A program made the position numbers and the translations under genes. Shown piece after piece: positions 18,292-27,012 of a stretch of 64,000 bases of DNA; position 1 is the stretch's first letter, and each line of letters opens with the position of its first letter. The notes beneath the pieces were generated by a model. That model did no database searches. It was not told the DNA's origin and saw only the letters and a list, made by a program, of their open reading frames with translations. The DNA comes from Photobacterium toruni (GTDB lineage: Bacteria; Pseudomonadota; Gammaproteobacteria; Enterobacterales; Vibrionaceae). The stretch lies in the NCBI RefSeq assembly GCF_024529955.1, contig NZ_AP024854.1, positions 2,108,001 to 2,172,000 on the forward strand, given 5' to 3'.

Positions 18292-19601
18292 TATTCTGCC
18301 TCCAAAATCATCGCAGCACCCAGACCACCCGCAGCACAAGCGGTATTCAGTGCAAAACCTCCGCCTCGACGTTGCAATTCATGTAATGTTTGAATAATCA
18401 TTCTGGCGCCAGTAGCAGCAAAAGGATGACCATAAGCAATAGAACCGCCTAATACATTAAACTTATCCATATCGATATCGCCAATGGCATTGGACCGACC
18501 CAGTTTTTGTTTTGCAAACCGTTGAGATCCAAACATCTTTACGTTAGCTAATGTCTGTGCTGCAAATGCCTCATGCATATCAATTAAGCTTAAATCGCCA
18601 AGGGTTAATCCAGCCCGTTCAAGTGCTAACGGGCTCGCATAAGCCGGACCCATTAGCATATCTTCAGTAACATCAATGGCAGCAAACGCATACGACCGAA
18701 TATATCCTAGAGGTGTTAGTCCTAATTCTTTCGCCCGCCCTTCTCGCATTAACAAGATCGCAGCGGCCCCATCCGTTAATGGCGTTGAATTGGCCGCAGT
18801 AACACTGCCATGTAATCGATCAAAAGCAGGCGTTAACTTTGCGTATGTTGCCAATGTTGAATCTTGGCGAACATTATTATCACGATCAATCCATTGTTGA
18901 TAAGGTGCTGAAAATGCTGTCATTACTTCATGACTAAGCACTCCATCTTGCCATGCTTGTGCGGCTAAACAATGAGAACGATGGGCAAACGCATCTTGTT
19001 CTTCGCGACTAATCGCATGACTTTTTGCCATTTGTTCAGCCGTTTGCCCCATACTTAGACCTGTGGAATATTCTGCAACGGCAGGAGGAACTGGCATTAA
19101 ATCTTTAACACTTAACGCACTGATTAATTTCAAACGGGCGGGCATCGTTTTAGCTTTGCTAAGTGCCAATAATGTTGCTGCCATTTTTTTACTTACCCCA
19201 ATCGGAAGCATTGAGGTTGAATCTGCGCCGCCAGCAATACCAATATCAATCGTACCTGCCATAATACTTTCAGTGACATTAACGGCAGCTTGAAAACTAG
19301 TTGCACAGGCGCGGCTGACACTATAAGCATCAGTATGAACATTCATTCCGGTCCCTAATACAATTTCACGCGCAATATTGGGGGCTTCTGGCATCTGGAC
19401 AACTTGCCCAAAGACAACTTGTTCAATTAACTGAGGATCAAAATCAGCCGTTTGCAACATTTCATTGATAACTAATTTACCCAAATCAAGGGCTGATAAA
19501 CGATCAAATGCGGTTGATTGACGTGCGAATGGCGTTCGTAAACCGCTAACAATAGCAATACGTTCACCGTTATGTGTGGTGATTTTTTGAAGACCCGTCA
19601 T
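18291..19601 (-). CDS. fadI: acetyl-CoA C-acyltransferase FadI
   Basis: FadI is the 3-ketoacyl-CoA thiolase partner of FadJ. It is 436 residues, full length. The nucleophilic Cys is in [11 protein letters not shown], the catalytic His in [10 protein letters not shown] and the second Cys in [12 protein letters not shown] good AAGGAG precedes the ATG. It is first in the fadIJ operon, with a FadR-type palindrome 39 bp upstream, so repression in the absence of fatty acids is likely. Confidence 0.96.
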   Translation of the reverse strand: MTGLQKITTHNGERIAIVSGLRTPFARQSTAFDRLSALDLGKLVINEMLQTADFDPQLIEQVVFGQVVQMPEAPNIAREIVLGTGMNVHTDAYSVSRACATSFQAAVNVTESIMAGTIDIGIAGGADSTSMLPIGVSKKMAATLLALSKAKTMPARLKLISALSVKDLMPVPPAVAEYSTGLSMGQTAEQMAKSHAISREEQDAFAHRSHCLAAQAWQDGVLSHEVMTAFSAPYQQWIDRDNNVRQDSTLATYAKLTPAFDRLHGSVTAANSTPLTDGAAAILLMREGRAKELGLTPLGYIRSYAFAAIDVTEDMLMGPAYASPLALERAGLTLGDLSLIDMHEAFAAQTLANVKMFGSQRFAKQKLGRSNAIGDIDMDKFNVLGGSIAYGHPFAATGARMIIQTLHELQRRGGGFALNTACAAGGLGAAMILEAE

Positions 19602-19639
19602 CGCAACTCCTTGTCACAATTATAATTAACCTATATCAC

Positions 19640-19652
19640 GAGGTCAGACCTC
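19640..19652 (-). promoter_or_regulatory. FadR operator upstream of fadIJ
   Basis: GAGGTCAGACCTC is a perfect 13-bp palindrome matching the core of FadR operators (TGGTCNGACC type). It sits between a possible -35 (TTACAA) and -10 (TGATAT), so bound FadR would block the promoter until long-chain acyl-CoA releases it. Site assignment rests on pattern and context. Confidence 0.75.
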
Positions 19653-19839
19653 ACAATTGTAACCATAAAGTTATGGAATTAAAAATATTTGTTTAAATTT
19701 TGCGATAAAATGACATTATAAGTAAAAAATGCTTACATTTAAGTCGGTTATGGTATAGAAATAATCAACACTATTTAGGATTAGTATTATTGCGCTAACG
19801 AATCTTTTTGAAAGGAATAATAAGGCATAAAATTAAGAC

Positions 19840-19868
19840 AAAAAAAAACCACACCCTCAGGTATGGTT
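19840..19868 (-). terminator. intrinsic terminator of the candidate small RNA
   Basis: On the minus strand AACCATACC and GGTGTGGTT pair (one G-U) around a 4-base loop and run into nine T residues. It lies about 240 bp upstream of fadI, reading towards it. Confidence 0.85.
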
Positions 19869-20085
19869 CGAATTAATGCAGAAAGCAATCAATCTACATA
19901 ATAAAATAATCAATTAACATAAAGCCAATTGCAAATCAGGATAAACCTGATAGGAGAAAGTAAAGTCAGCCTTCAAAAGGAAGTTGTCATCTTGCTCAAC
20001 AGACGGTGTTAACTATTATTAAGTTATTCAACTTGACAATAACCTCAACCATCAGATGACGCGACCACTATAACCTACCACTCAA
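19840..20085 (-). ncRNA. candidate small RNA between fadI and the ECF sigma gene
   Basis: A minus-strand terminator (19840-19868) ends a stretch with no reading frame, so it must serve a non-coding transcript. Upstream of it, minus-strand elements include a hairpin ATCAGG/CCTGAT (19935-19951), the small stem CCTT/AAGG and a long-range pair GTCATCT (20060-20054) with AGATGAC (19992-19986). An unpaired CTTTCTCCTATC could mask ribosome-binding sites. A -10-like TTATAG lies near 20070; the -35 is unclear, so the 5' end is approximate. It does not match small RNAs I know (Qrr, RyhB, Spot 42, GcvB). Confidence 0.5.
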
Positions 20086-20214
20086 AACAGAATTTGCACC
20101 AGATCAATTTTATTGCGGTTTATGCGCTCTAAACTATAAAAAAACATCATACATCATCCAAAGGCTAGTAGATGACATCATTAATTGATGCAATAACGCT
20201 AAGCAGGCACATCA

Positions 20215-20778
20215 ATGATAAAAAAATTTTTTAGTAACAAAAAGGCTTCTGCTACGGTCTGTTTAAATATGAATAAACAAAAACGTTATGAAGCCCTTGT
20301 TCGAGCTTGGCATCAAGACCTATATCGCTATGCGTATTGGCTCTGTCATGATCCCCATATTGCCGAAGATTTAGTGCAGGAGACATGTCTGCGTGCATGG
20401 AAATCATTAGATAATTTGCAAGATGATAATGCCGCCAAAGCCTGGCTAATCACTATATTACGGCGTGAAAATGCACGTCGATTTGAACGAAAACAATTTG
20501 ATTTAGTAGATATTGATGATCATCATATAGCAGACACAAAACCCAGTATTGAAATGGATACTGAACAATATTTACTGCACCGATTAATTATGAAGCTAAC
20601 ACCAGAATATCGAGAGCCTCTGATACTACAAGTCATGGCTGGGTTTAATGGTGATGAAATAGCTGGAATCTTAAATCTTAATCGTAATACTGTTATGACG
20701 CGACTTTTTCGTGCTCGAAACCAATTAAAAGAACAACTTGAAAAAAAAACAACTCAACAGGGGAATCATAATGGATGA
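20215..20778 (+). CDS. ECF-type RNA polymerase sigma factor
   Basis: This 187-residue sigma70-family protein has only regions 2 and 4. Region 2 reads DLYRYAYWLCHDPHIAEDLV; region 4 contains LTPEYREPLILQ and then LNLNRNTVMTRLFRARNQL, the DNA-binding helix. An ATG at 20269 is an alternative that would remove 18 basic residues. The next gene overlaps it by 8 bp and encodes a one-span membrane protein, the usual sigma/anti-sigma layout. In vibrios this pair sits upstream of fadL genes, so an envelope or lipid regulon is inferred. Confidence 0.88.
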   Translation: MIKKFFSNKKASATVCLNMNKQKRYEALVRAWHQDLYRYAYWLCHDPHIAEDLVQETCLRAWKSLDNLQDDNAAKAWLITILRRENARRFERKQFDLVDIDDHHIADTKPSIEMDTEQYLLHRLIMKLTPEYREPLILQVMAGFNGDEIAGILNLNRNTVMTRLFRARNQLKEQLEKKTTQQGNHNG

Positions 20779-21505
20779 TCTAGAGTTTCGTCGGCGCCTT
20801 TTGGCGAATCCGAATGATAATGATCCAGAACTGGTTAAGACTAAAAATCAGTCGACGACTAATCGTCACTTCGCTAATGAGTTACAACAATTAGATCTTA
20901 AATTAAAACAAACAATTAATGTCGATATTCCAGAAAATCTTGCTGATCGCATTCTGTTTCATCAATCAAGTCAGGCGCAACCAAAAAATCATCATCCGTA
21001 TAAACGTTATTTATCTTACGGATTAGCAGCATCCGTGATGTTTTTTGTCGGTGTCATGGTGGGTCAACAACAGCTTTCCCCTCAACAACCACAATCACAA
21101 GTATTTACACCAACCTCAATGTCAGCGATAGCATTACAACACGTCAACGCTGAAGCACGGTTTGTTGAACATACCGATGAAGCAGTTACATTGCAGCAAG
21201 TTAATGCCAAACTTAAACCATTTGGTACCAGTATGAACCAATTACCCGGTCATATTTACTACCTGAATTATTGTGGCTTTGATGGTAACCGCGCATTACA
21301 TATGATTGTAGGAACAGACAAAGGCAAAATGACCGTCTTTATAGTGCCGCAAACAAGTTCACAAATAGCGACAGATAGTGACAATATCAATCAAAGTTTA
21401 TTATTACCGCTCCAAGATGCCAGCTTAATCGTTGTCGGTGATAAAGACGATAAATTAATGCCAATCGCAGAAAAGCTTAAATCTGAACTTTATTGGCAAA
21501 TCTAG
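20771..21505 (+). CDS. DUF3379-type membrane protein, probable anti-sigma factor
   Basis: The start at 20771 (MDDLEFRRRLLANPND) is set by AGGGGAA and by overlap with the sigma gene. The first 75 residues are charged and cytoplasmic (DLEFRRRLL is typical of DUF3379 proteins). A single span follows (LSYGLAASVMFFVGVMVG), then about 145 residues in the periplasm. Membrane topology and coupling to an ECF gene fit an anti-sigma factor that senses the envelope; no zinc-type HxxxCxxC motif is present. Function is inferred from context. Confidence 0.75.
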   Translation: MDDLEFRRRLLANPNDNDPELVKTKNQSTTNRHFANELQQLDLKLKQTINVDIPENLADRILFHQSSQAQPKNHHPYKRYLSYGLAASVMFFVGVMVGQQQLSPQQPQSQVFTPTSMSAIALQHVNAEARFVEHTDEAVTLQQVNAKLKPFGTSMNQLPGHIYYLNYCGFDGNRALHMIVGTDKGKMTVFIVPQTSSQIATDSDNINQSLLLPLQDASLIVVGDKDDKLMPIAEKLKSELYWQI

Positions 21506-21781
21506 CTTAGCCATCTTCTCTATATAACAGCTGAAAACTCGATATTGGTATTTAAGTATCGATTTTCACTGTTATTTGTCATACGAATTGTAGCGAAAAC
21601 TGCAGAAATTCCGCGTAAAATGATACCAAATGAACTCAAATGTTCGCTAAAAAGTATTTTTAAGTGTCTAAAGTACTGGTCAGCTTTGATCGTGTCTTCT
21701 CCCCCCCTACAATCATCGCCAATCAGTCATACATAGACTGGACTAATAAATATAAAAATCATGATCAGGAATCATAAACGC
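21506..21781 (+). promoter_or_regulatory. control region upstream of the first fadL
   Basis: CTCGATA and TATCGA arms (about 21538-21570) with TTTTC after them may weakly terminate the sigma operon. ACTGGTCAGCTTTG near 21677 matches one half of a FadR operator well and the other half poorly. No definite -35/-10 pair is assigned. Confidence 0.35.
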
Positions 21782-22975
21782 ATGAACAAGAAGCAGATAT
21801 TTACACGCTCAGTTATTACTGTAGCTATCGCCGTAGCATCATCACAAACAATGGCTGCAGGTTTTCAATTGAATGCCCAATCAGCCACGGGTTTAGGTCG
21901 TGCATTCTCTGGTGATGGTGTTATTGCTGATAACGCATCAACCATGGCTAAAAACGCCGCTTCAATGGCTCTTTTTGACGCGCCTGCATTATCATTAGGT
22001 GTTATTGCTATTGATACTGATGTTCAAGTAAAAAACACTAAATTTCTAGGGCAGAATATTGATAATGCATCAATTGGTGGCACTAGTTACGCACCAAACA
22101 TCTACTACATTCAACCTATCAACGATAAATTTTCAGTAGGTGCTTCGCTGTATTCAAACTTTGGCACTAAAACTGAGTTTAAAGAAGGTTATAAAGCTGA
22201 TCTTTTTGGCGGCTTAACGGACGTTAAAAGTGTTAACTTAGGTTTAAGTGCTGCTTACCGTATTAACCAACACTTTAGCGTGGGTGGTGGTTTAGACATT
22301 ATTCATGGTAGCGGTAAACTACAACGTGGTAATGCACAAGCATTGAATATCGATGCTGATGGTATGGCATTAGGCTACAACCTTGGCGCTATTTATGAAT
22401 ACAATCAAAATAACCGCTTTGGTTTATCTTACCGTTATAGCCCGACGCTAAAAGCGAAAGGTGATATTCATTATGCGGGTAAAAATTTAAGTAACGAAAA
22501 ATTGATCATGCCATTACCAGACATGATTGAGTTTTCTGGCTTTAACAAACTTAATGATAAATTTGCGGTGCATTATAGTGTGCAATGGATCCGTTGGAGT
22601 GAGTTTGATAATTTAGCCACAACGGGTAATTCTTTCAGTAAACAATATGAATGGCAGGATGGCTGGCACTACTCATTAGGTGGTACTTACTACCTCAACA
22701 ACGATTGGACATTGCGTGCTGGTTACATGCATGACACCAGTGCTCAAAATGAGCGTACCTCTATCTCTGTACCAGATTCTGCCCGTAACTGGTTATCAAG
22801 TGGTTTCAGCTACCATATTGACAGTAAATCAACCATCGACTTTGGTCTAACTTACCTAATTGGTAAAGATGTTAATGTTAATGAAAAACTTTCAGATAAG
22901 TTACCTATTGGCATAAAAGCAACTACACGTGCTGATGCATGGCTATATGGTCTTCAATATAGCCGTTCATTCTAA
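21782..22975 (+). CDS. fadL: FadL-family outer membrane transport protein (first copy)
   Basis: FadL porins take long-chain fatty acids through the outer membrane. The start at 21782 gives a clean signal peptide (MNKKQIFTRSVITVAIAVAS to TMAAG), followed by the conserved mature N-terminus GFQLNAQSATGLGRAFSGDG, which forms the hatch. About 14 beta strands follow, ending in the aromatic C-terminus YGLQYSRSF needed for BAM insertion. 397 residues. Unusually, the region after DNASTMAKNAASM differs from the common N-P-A motif (FRNPA in the second copy). A terminator follows, so this gene is transcribed separately from the next. Confidence 0.9.
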   Translation: MNKKQIFTRSVITVAIAVASSQTMAAGFQLNAQSATGLGRAFSGDGVIADNASTMAKNAASMALFDAPALSLGVIAIDTDVQVKNTKFLGQNIDNASIGGTSYAPNIYYIQPINDKFSVGASLYSNFGTKTEFKEGYKADLFGGLTDVKSVNLGLSAAYRINQHFSVGGGLDIIHGSGKLQRGNAQALNIDADGMALGYNLGAIYEYNQNNRFGLSYRYSPTLKAKGDIHYAGKNLSNEKLIMPLPDMIEFSGFNKLNDKFAVHYSVQWIRWSEFDNLATTGNSFSKQYEWQDGWHYSLGGTYYLNNDWTLRAGYMHDTSAQNERTSISVPDSARNWLSSGFSYHIDSKSTIDFGLTYLIGKDVNVNEKLSDKLPIGIKATTRADAWLYGLQYSRSF

Positions 22976-23333
22976 TTTGAGCGTACAGTAACAGCTAATT
23001 TTAAAAAGAAGCCACTATGGCTTCTTTTTTATGCCCTTATTTAACAGAAATTTTTATTCTATTTACTATAAAAGACTAAAAAACGAAGAATAGCGAGCAA
23101 TTTTCCACAAATATAACTGACTATATTTACATTATTTTTCGTACAAGTGTACGCTCAAATATGAATACACCCCAGCAAATGAATAATTTATACCCGATAA
23201 AAAACCACAATATAAAGAATTTTAAGCATAATCTATTTAATCAGACCATTTTATAAGATAGCTTTTAACGCATTTTATTGCTGCGGGTATGATTTACGCC
23301 ATTATTTCGATCAACAATAAGCTTTTTTATAAC
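22976..23333. other. intergenic region between the two fadL genes
   Basis: It holds the terminator of the first fadL and then about 300 bp of very AT-rich DNA that must contain the promoter of the second. I see an AATCAGACC half-site that is only weakly FadR-like. Confidence 0.4.
23003..23030 (+). terminator. terminator of the first fadL
   Basis: AAGAAGCCA and TGGCTTCTT arms with a CTA loop are followed by a T-run. Confidence 0.9.
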
Positions 23334-24614
23334 ATGAATAAAAATAAAATCACTTTAGCATTAGCGATTACTGCTGCTGTAGGCATCAGCAATCAAGCTA
23401 CCGCTGCAGGTTTTCAGTTAGCTGAATATTCAGCAACGGGCCTAGGACGAGCTTTCGCTGGTGAAGCTGCAATGGCAGATAACGCCAGCGCCCAGTTCCG
23501 CAACCCCGCAATGCTAACGTATTTAACAGGCATCCAAATTTCTACGGGTGCTATTTATGTTGATCCCAATATTGATATTACTGGCACCCATTCATTATTA
23601 GGTCAAACTGGTAGTTCTGATTTTGCTAATAACGCCGTTATCCCTAATTTTTATTTTTCTCGCCCATTAACGGATAAAGCAACAATTGGTATTGCGTTTG
23701 GTACGCATTTTGGCATGCGTACCGACCTTGGTACTGATTTTAAAGCTGCTATGTTTGGTAACCAAGCTGAAATTCATACCGTTGAGATCAACCCTAACCT
23801 TGGTTACAAAATTAATGACCAATTAAGTGTGGGGGCAGGTGTACGTTATGTGATGGCAAGCGGTCACTTTGGTGCGGCAGTACCAACAAATGCATCATTA
23901 GGTATGCTGCAACCCCTAGCAGGGAAAAATCTTAAGTTCATGGAAGGTGAAGATAATGCATGGGGCTGGCAAGCAGGCACCGCATGGCAGATTAACGCGA
24001 ATAACCGCATTGGTGTTAGCTACCAATCAGCGGTTAAACTCAACCTTGAAGGTCATGCTAATGGTATTGGTTTTGATGGTACAGGTAAAGGTTCATACGC
24101 AGGTACATTACCAATCGAACTACCCGCATCTGCTGAAATAGCTAGCTTCCACCAATTAAATGATCAGTGGGCTGTGCATGCAAGTGTTAACTGGACCGAT
24201 TGGAGTGCCTTTGAAAAACTAGAAGCCAATATTCCAGATCTTAATGGCCCTGTAGATATCAAACCAGAAAATTGGAAAGACAACTACCGCTTTGCTGTTG
24301 GTACGACTTACCAAGCAACCAATAAGCTAGTTTTACGTTCTGGTATTGCCTATGACACGTCAGCGGTTGATGAAGCGAACCGAACCCAAACCATTCCTGA
24401 AACTGATCGTACATGGTTAAGTGTTGGTGCAGGTTATGCATGGTCTGAAAACCTAACCTTCGATGCTGGCTTTACTTATATTTTTGCTAAAAAAGCCCAC
24501 ATGCTTGAGCAAGAAAAAGGCAGCGGTGCTATCGGCGAGATGCTAGGCCAATTTGACGGTCAAACATCTGGTCACATTTGGCTTGCAGGTGTACAGGCAA
24601 GTTACCGCTTCTAA
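23334..24614 (+). CDS. fadL: FadL-family outer membrane transport protein (second copy)
   Basis: The start at 23334 (MNKNKITLALAITAAVGISN) gives the signal peptide ending QATAAG; the longer frame from 23289 would hide it. The mature protein begins GFQLAEYSATGLGRAFAGEA and contains the family NPA motif (AQFRNPAML), then the beta barrel ending ASYRF. 426 residues, closer to E. coli FadL than the first copy. It shares the signal-peptide cleavage motif and overall plan with the first gene, suggesting an old duplication. Its terminator has been split by an IS element. Confidence 0.93.
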   Translation: MNKNKITLALAITAAVGISNQATAAGFQLAEYSATGLGRAFAGEAAMADNASAQFRNPAMLTYLTGIQISTGAIYVDPNIDITGTHSLLGQTGSSDFANNAVIPNFYFSRPLTDKATIGIAFGTHFGMRTDLGTDFKAAMFGNQAEIHTVEINPNLGYKINDQLSVGAGVRYVMASGHFGAAVPTNASLGMLQPLAGKNLKFMEGEDNAWGWQAGTAWQINANNRIGVSYQSAVKLNLEGHANGIGFDGTGKGSYAGTLPIELPASAEIASFHQLNDQWAVHASVNWTDWSAFEKLEANIPDLNGPVDIKPENWKDNYRFAVGTTYQATNKLVLRSGIAYDTSAVDEANRTQTIPETDRTWLSVGAGYAWSENLTFDAGFTYIFAKKAHMLEQEKGSGAIGEMLGQFDGQTSGHIWLAGVQASYRF

Positions 24615-24645
24615 CCTGATATGTATTAGCAGTAATAAAAAGACC

Positions 24646-24657
24646 GCCTATTATGGC
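24646..24657. repeat. 12-bp target-site duplication, left copy
   Basis: GCCTATTATGGC, identical to 26096-26107 on the other side of the IS element. The 12-bp length agrees with IS4-family elements. Confidence 0.93.
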
Positions 24658-24666
24658 TAACACCTA

Positions 24667-26005
24667 TCACTTAAGGTGTTTGGAACGAACTGGATAACGA
24701 GTTTTATTGATACGAACGGCTCTCTGCTTGGGCCGTTTTCTTCGTTCAGGTAATATGTAACGCTTTACTTGTTTTCTCATTGCTCTCAGTTTTTGAGGAA
24801 TTGAACCTGGTGAAGCGATGGCACACCACATTAATTCATCTTGAATATCTCTTAACGCCATCATAAAACTTATCCGTAATGGTGAAACATTCGCTTCTGC
24901 CGCTATTCTACTTATTTCTAAGCGAACAAGATTATAAGCTATCAATATTCCCCAGATTTCTTGCTCAATACCTTCTACTGATTGACTACGCAATAATATT
25001 TCATCTTCAAGCATGTCATGTTTTATTTCACCATAACTGTTTTCTATCTCCCAACGTTCGAAATAAACATCAAGCAAAGCTTGATAGTTATAATGGTCAC
25101 CAACTAAGGAAGTAAGAAGCCCTTGGATATGATTTTTTTGAGTTTTTTCTGGATACAGCACTAATCTAGCCTGCCATTTTTCAGGCAGGCTTGGGTCTTT
25201 AGTTCTGGCATATTTGGATACATCCATTTCTACAATCAAATCTCGTCCTGCTTCATCAAGCTGCTTAATGACGGTATATCGTGTATTAGACTTAATTGGA
25301 GTCATCCAATGACTCGAACCATGCTGACGTTGCCAATTAATCATCAACTCGGCGCCAAGATAACATCGGTCAAAAATAGTTAAAGAATCTGGCGCTATTG
25401 AAGATATAAGCTGTTTAGCATAGTTCTCCTCACCAATATTGCTGGGACCAAATGCTACGTTATGTATTAAACGACTACGAAGGGAGCATAAAGCACACAA
25501 CCTGACGATAGGGTATTCTGTATGCTGTATGCTGTATCTTACCGTGTTTGACATACTGAAAGTGATTCGCTAACTCTGGAGTATCATGACTTCTAAATTG
25601 AGTTCCATCGACAGAGAAAAGGCGCAAGCCTTTCCATGTGTCTTTGCTATCTTCGGCTTTCGTCCAATATTTGGCCGTGAGTGAGAAAAGTGCTTTTAGA
25701 GGCTGTGCTGTCAATCGTTTTCGCGCCTGAGGGATAGCACTTGGTGCAATAGAATCACCTTGTGATCGCGATAATTGCAAATCAAGTTTATTTAAAACAT
25801 CGGTTATCGATCTATTACGATATAGACCAATTCCAACGATTAACCAAACAACCAATTCCGCAGGTAATTTTCGTCTGCGTATACTGGCCTTATTGGTTTC
25901 ATCTAATGCTTGTTGAATCCACTCAAGAGGTAAGTCTCTTTGAAATAATGAGAGTGATTCTGGTGCTGCAAACGCATCTACATCAATGAGCCAATGTGAC
26001 AACAT
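24667..26005 (-). pseudogene. frameshifted IS4-family transposase
   Basis: The intact protein would start at ATG 26005 (MLSHWLIDVDAFAAP). The first frame carries the first catalytic Asp (SVDGTQFRSHD). It then reads out of frame at a tandem duplication of 7 bases (TGTATGC on the plus strand, 25519-25525 and 25526-25532). The second frame resumes at once with IQHTEYPIVRL and carries the second Asp (IFDRCYLG) and the IS4 signature Y-x2-R-x3-E-x6-K (YFERWEIENSYGEIK). Deleting one 7-base copy would restore a single frame. The copy is therefore probably inactive. Confidence 0.9.
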
Positions 26006-26006
26006 A

Positions 26007-26044
26007 AAAAATACCCTCAGTTTTGCAAAACTGAGGGTATTTTT
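26007..26044. promoter_or_regulatory. perfect 19-bp palindrome over the transposase start
   Basis: AAAAATACCCTCAGTTTTG is followed directly by its exact reverse complement. Its GAGGG, 8 bases before the transposase ATG, is the likely ribosome-binding site. Transcripts entering from outside would fold and hide it, and the T-run can also terminate them. This is the classic protection of IS elements from read-through expression. Confidence 0.75.
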
Positions 26045-26095
26045 AACTATCTGAAAGATCATGCAACCTATCAATTTCTTAAGTGATAGGTGTTA

Positions 26096-26107
26096 GCCTA
26101 TTATGGC
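26096..26107. repeat. 12-bp target-site duplication, right copy
   Basis: GCCTATTATGGC, followed by GGTCTTTTT, the surviving right half of the disrupted terminator. Confidence 0.93.
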
Positions 26108-26136
26108 GGTCTTTTTATATTGATGCAGCAATAAAA

Positions 26137-26940
26137 TTAATCGTTATCGATTTCATCTAAATAGCTATCATCAAATGTTTCAGCTACCGGTTGAGTGCTT
26201 ACTTTGCCATCACTCGCGGTAAAATTCTTATATTGAATATACGCATCACGAGTGAAGATATATGGATCTGGCGAATTATTTAGGATCGCTTCTTGGTTAA
26301 CTAATGCAGCACGATCTTCCATACCCTCAAAGATCCACTTACCTAAGCCTTCCCAGAAGTTTAATAGACTCAATGGTAAATATAAATCATCAACTGAATC
26401 AGTAAAGCCTCTAAACGTAATCGGACCATAAACAGGTAGCATCAAATAAGGACCATTACCAACACCGTAATAGCCTAATGTGTCACCAAAATCACGATCT
26501 TGTACTTTATTAATATCTGCTGCTGATGCAATATCAATCAAACCCGCTAAACCAAAAACAGTATTAATCCAAAAGCGGTTAAAATGGGTTAACGCATCTT
26601 TGCCATGTAGTGTTAATAGGCTATTCACCATACTTGCAGGCTCATCAAGATTTGATAAAAAATTAGCGATACCTGTACGTGCAAATGACGGTGTATAGTT
26701 CACATAAGCCAATGAGATTGGGCGAGCAACATATGGATCTAAATAATTAAAGTTTAAATCCCACATCGTGCGGTTAAAACCTTCAAACGGATCGTATACA
26801 GCATTTGCCGCAGTATTGTCACCATCAATATGATCAACAACGTTAGTTGATACCGTTTGTTCAGTCGCTTTATCGGGTGATTGAGCACAGCCCACCATGC
26901 CGATGCTTAAAACAATTATCAGTAATAGCTTTCTATTCAA
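26137..26940 (-). CDS. mlaA: phospholipid-binding lipoprotein MlaA (VacJ)
   Basis: MlaA sits in the outer membrane and removes misplaced phospholipids from its outer leaflet, passing them to the Mla pathway. The protein has a lipobox signal (LSIGMVGC), the conserved start of the mature domain (YDPFEGFNRTMWDLNFNYLD), and GYYGVGNGPYLMLPVYGP. Start codon is TTG at 26940 after TAGGTG, or GTG three codons upstream at 26949; no ATG is in frame. It converges with the second fadL, and the terminator they shared is broken by the IS element, so mlaA transcripts now run into the IS. Confidence 0.93.
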   Translation of the reverse strand: MNRKLLLIIVLSIGMVGCAQSPDKATEQTVSTNVVDHIDGDNTAANAVYDPFEGFNRTMWDLNFNYLDPYVARPISLAYVNYTPSFARTGIANFLSNLDEPASMVNSLLTLHGKDALTHFNRFWINTVFGLAGLIDIASAADINKVQDRDFGDTLGYYGVGNGPYLMLPVYGPITFRGFTDSVDDLYLPLSLLNFWEGLGKWIFEGMEDRAALVNQEAILNNSPDPYIFTRDAYIQYKNFTASDGKVSTQPVAETFDDSYLDEIDND

Positions 26941-26956
26941 AACATACACCTAATAA

Positions 26957-26987
26957 AAAACAGGCTGAATTCTCATATTCAGCCTGT
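26957..26987 (-). terminator. terminator of the ccm operon
   Basis: On the minus strand ACAGGCTGAAT and ATTCAGCCTGT pair and run into TTTTTT. It separates ccmI from mlaA. Confidence 0.88.
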
Positions 26988-27012
26988 CTTATTCACTTTA
27001 GCAATAAATTAA

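Larger units (their letters stand above)
24658..26095 (-). mobile_element. IS4-family insertion sequence, 1438 bp
   Basis: Both ends carry a perfect 18-bp inverted repeat, TAACACCTATCACTTAAG. A 12-bp direct duplication GCCTATTATGGC flanks it (24646-24657 and 26096-26107). It encodes a DDE transposase of IS4 type on the minus strand, now frameshifted. Removing the element and one duplication restores a hairpin AGACCGCC-TATTAT-GGCGGTCT with A/T runs, so the element landed inside the shared terminator of fadL and mlaA. The intact ends and duplication indicate a fairly recent insertion. Confidence 0.95.

Noticed and set aside
21677-21692. FadR operator upstream of the first fadL
   Set aside because: Only one half-site matches well (ACTGGTCAG); the other half has several mismatches.
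24667-26074. Two-ORF transposase made by programmed frameshifting
   Set aside because: There is no slippery sequence at the junction. The break coincides with an exact 7-bp tandem duplication, and IS4 elements normally encode one ORF.
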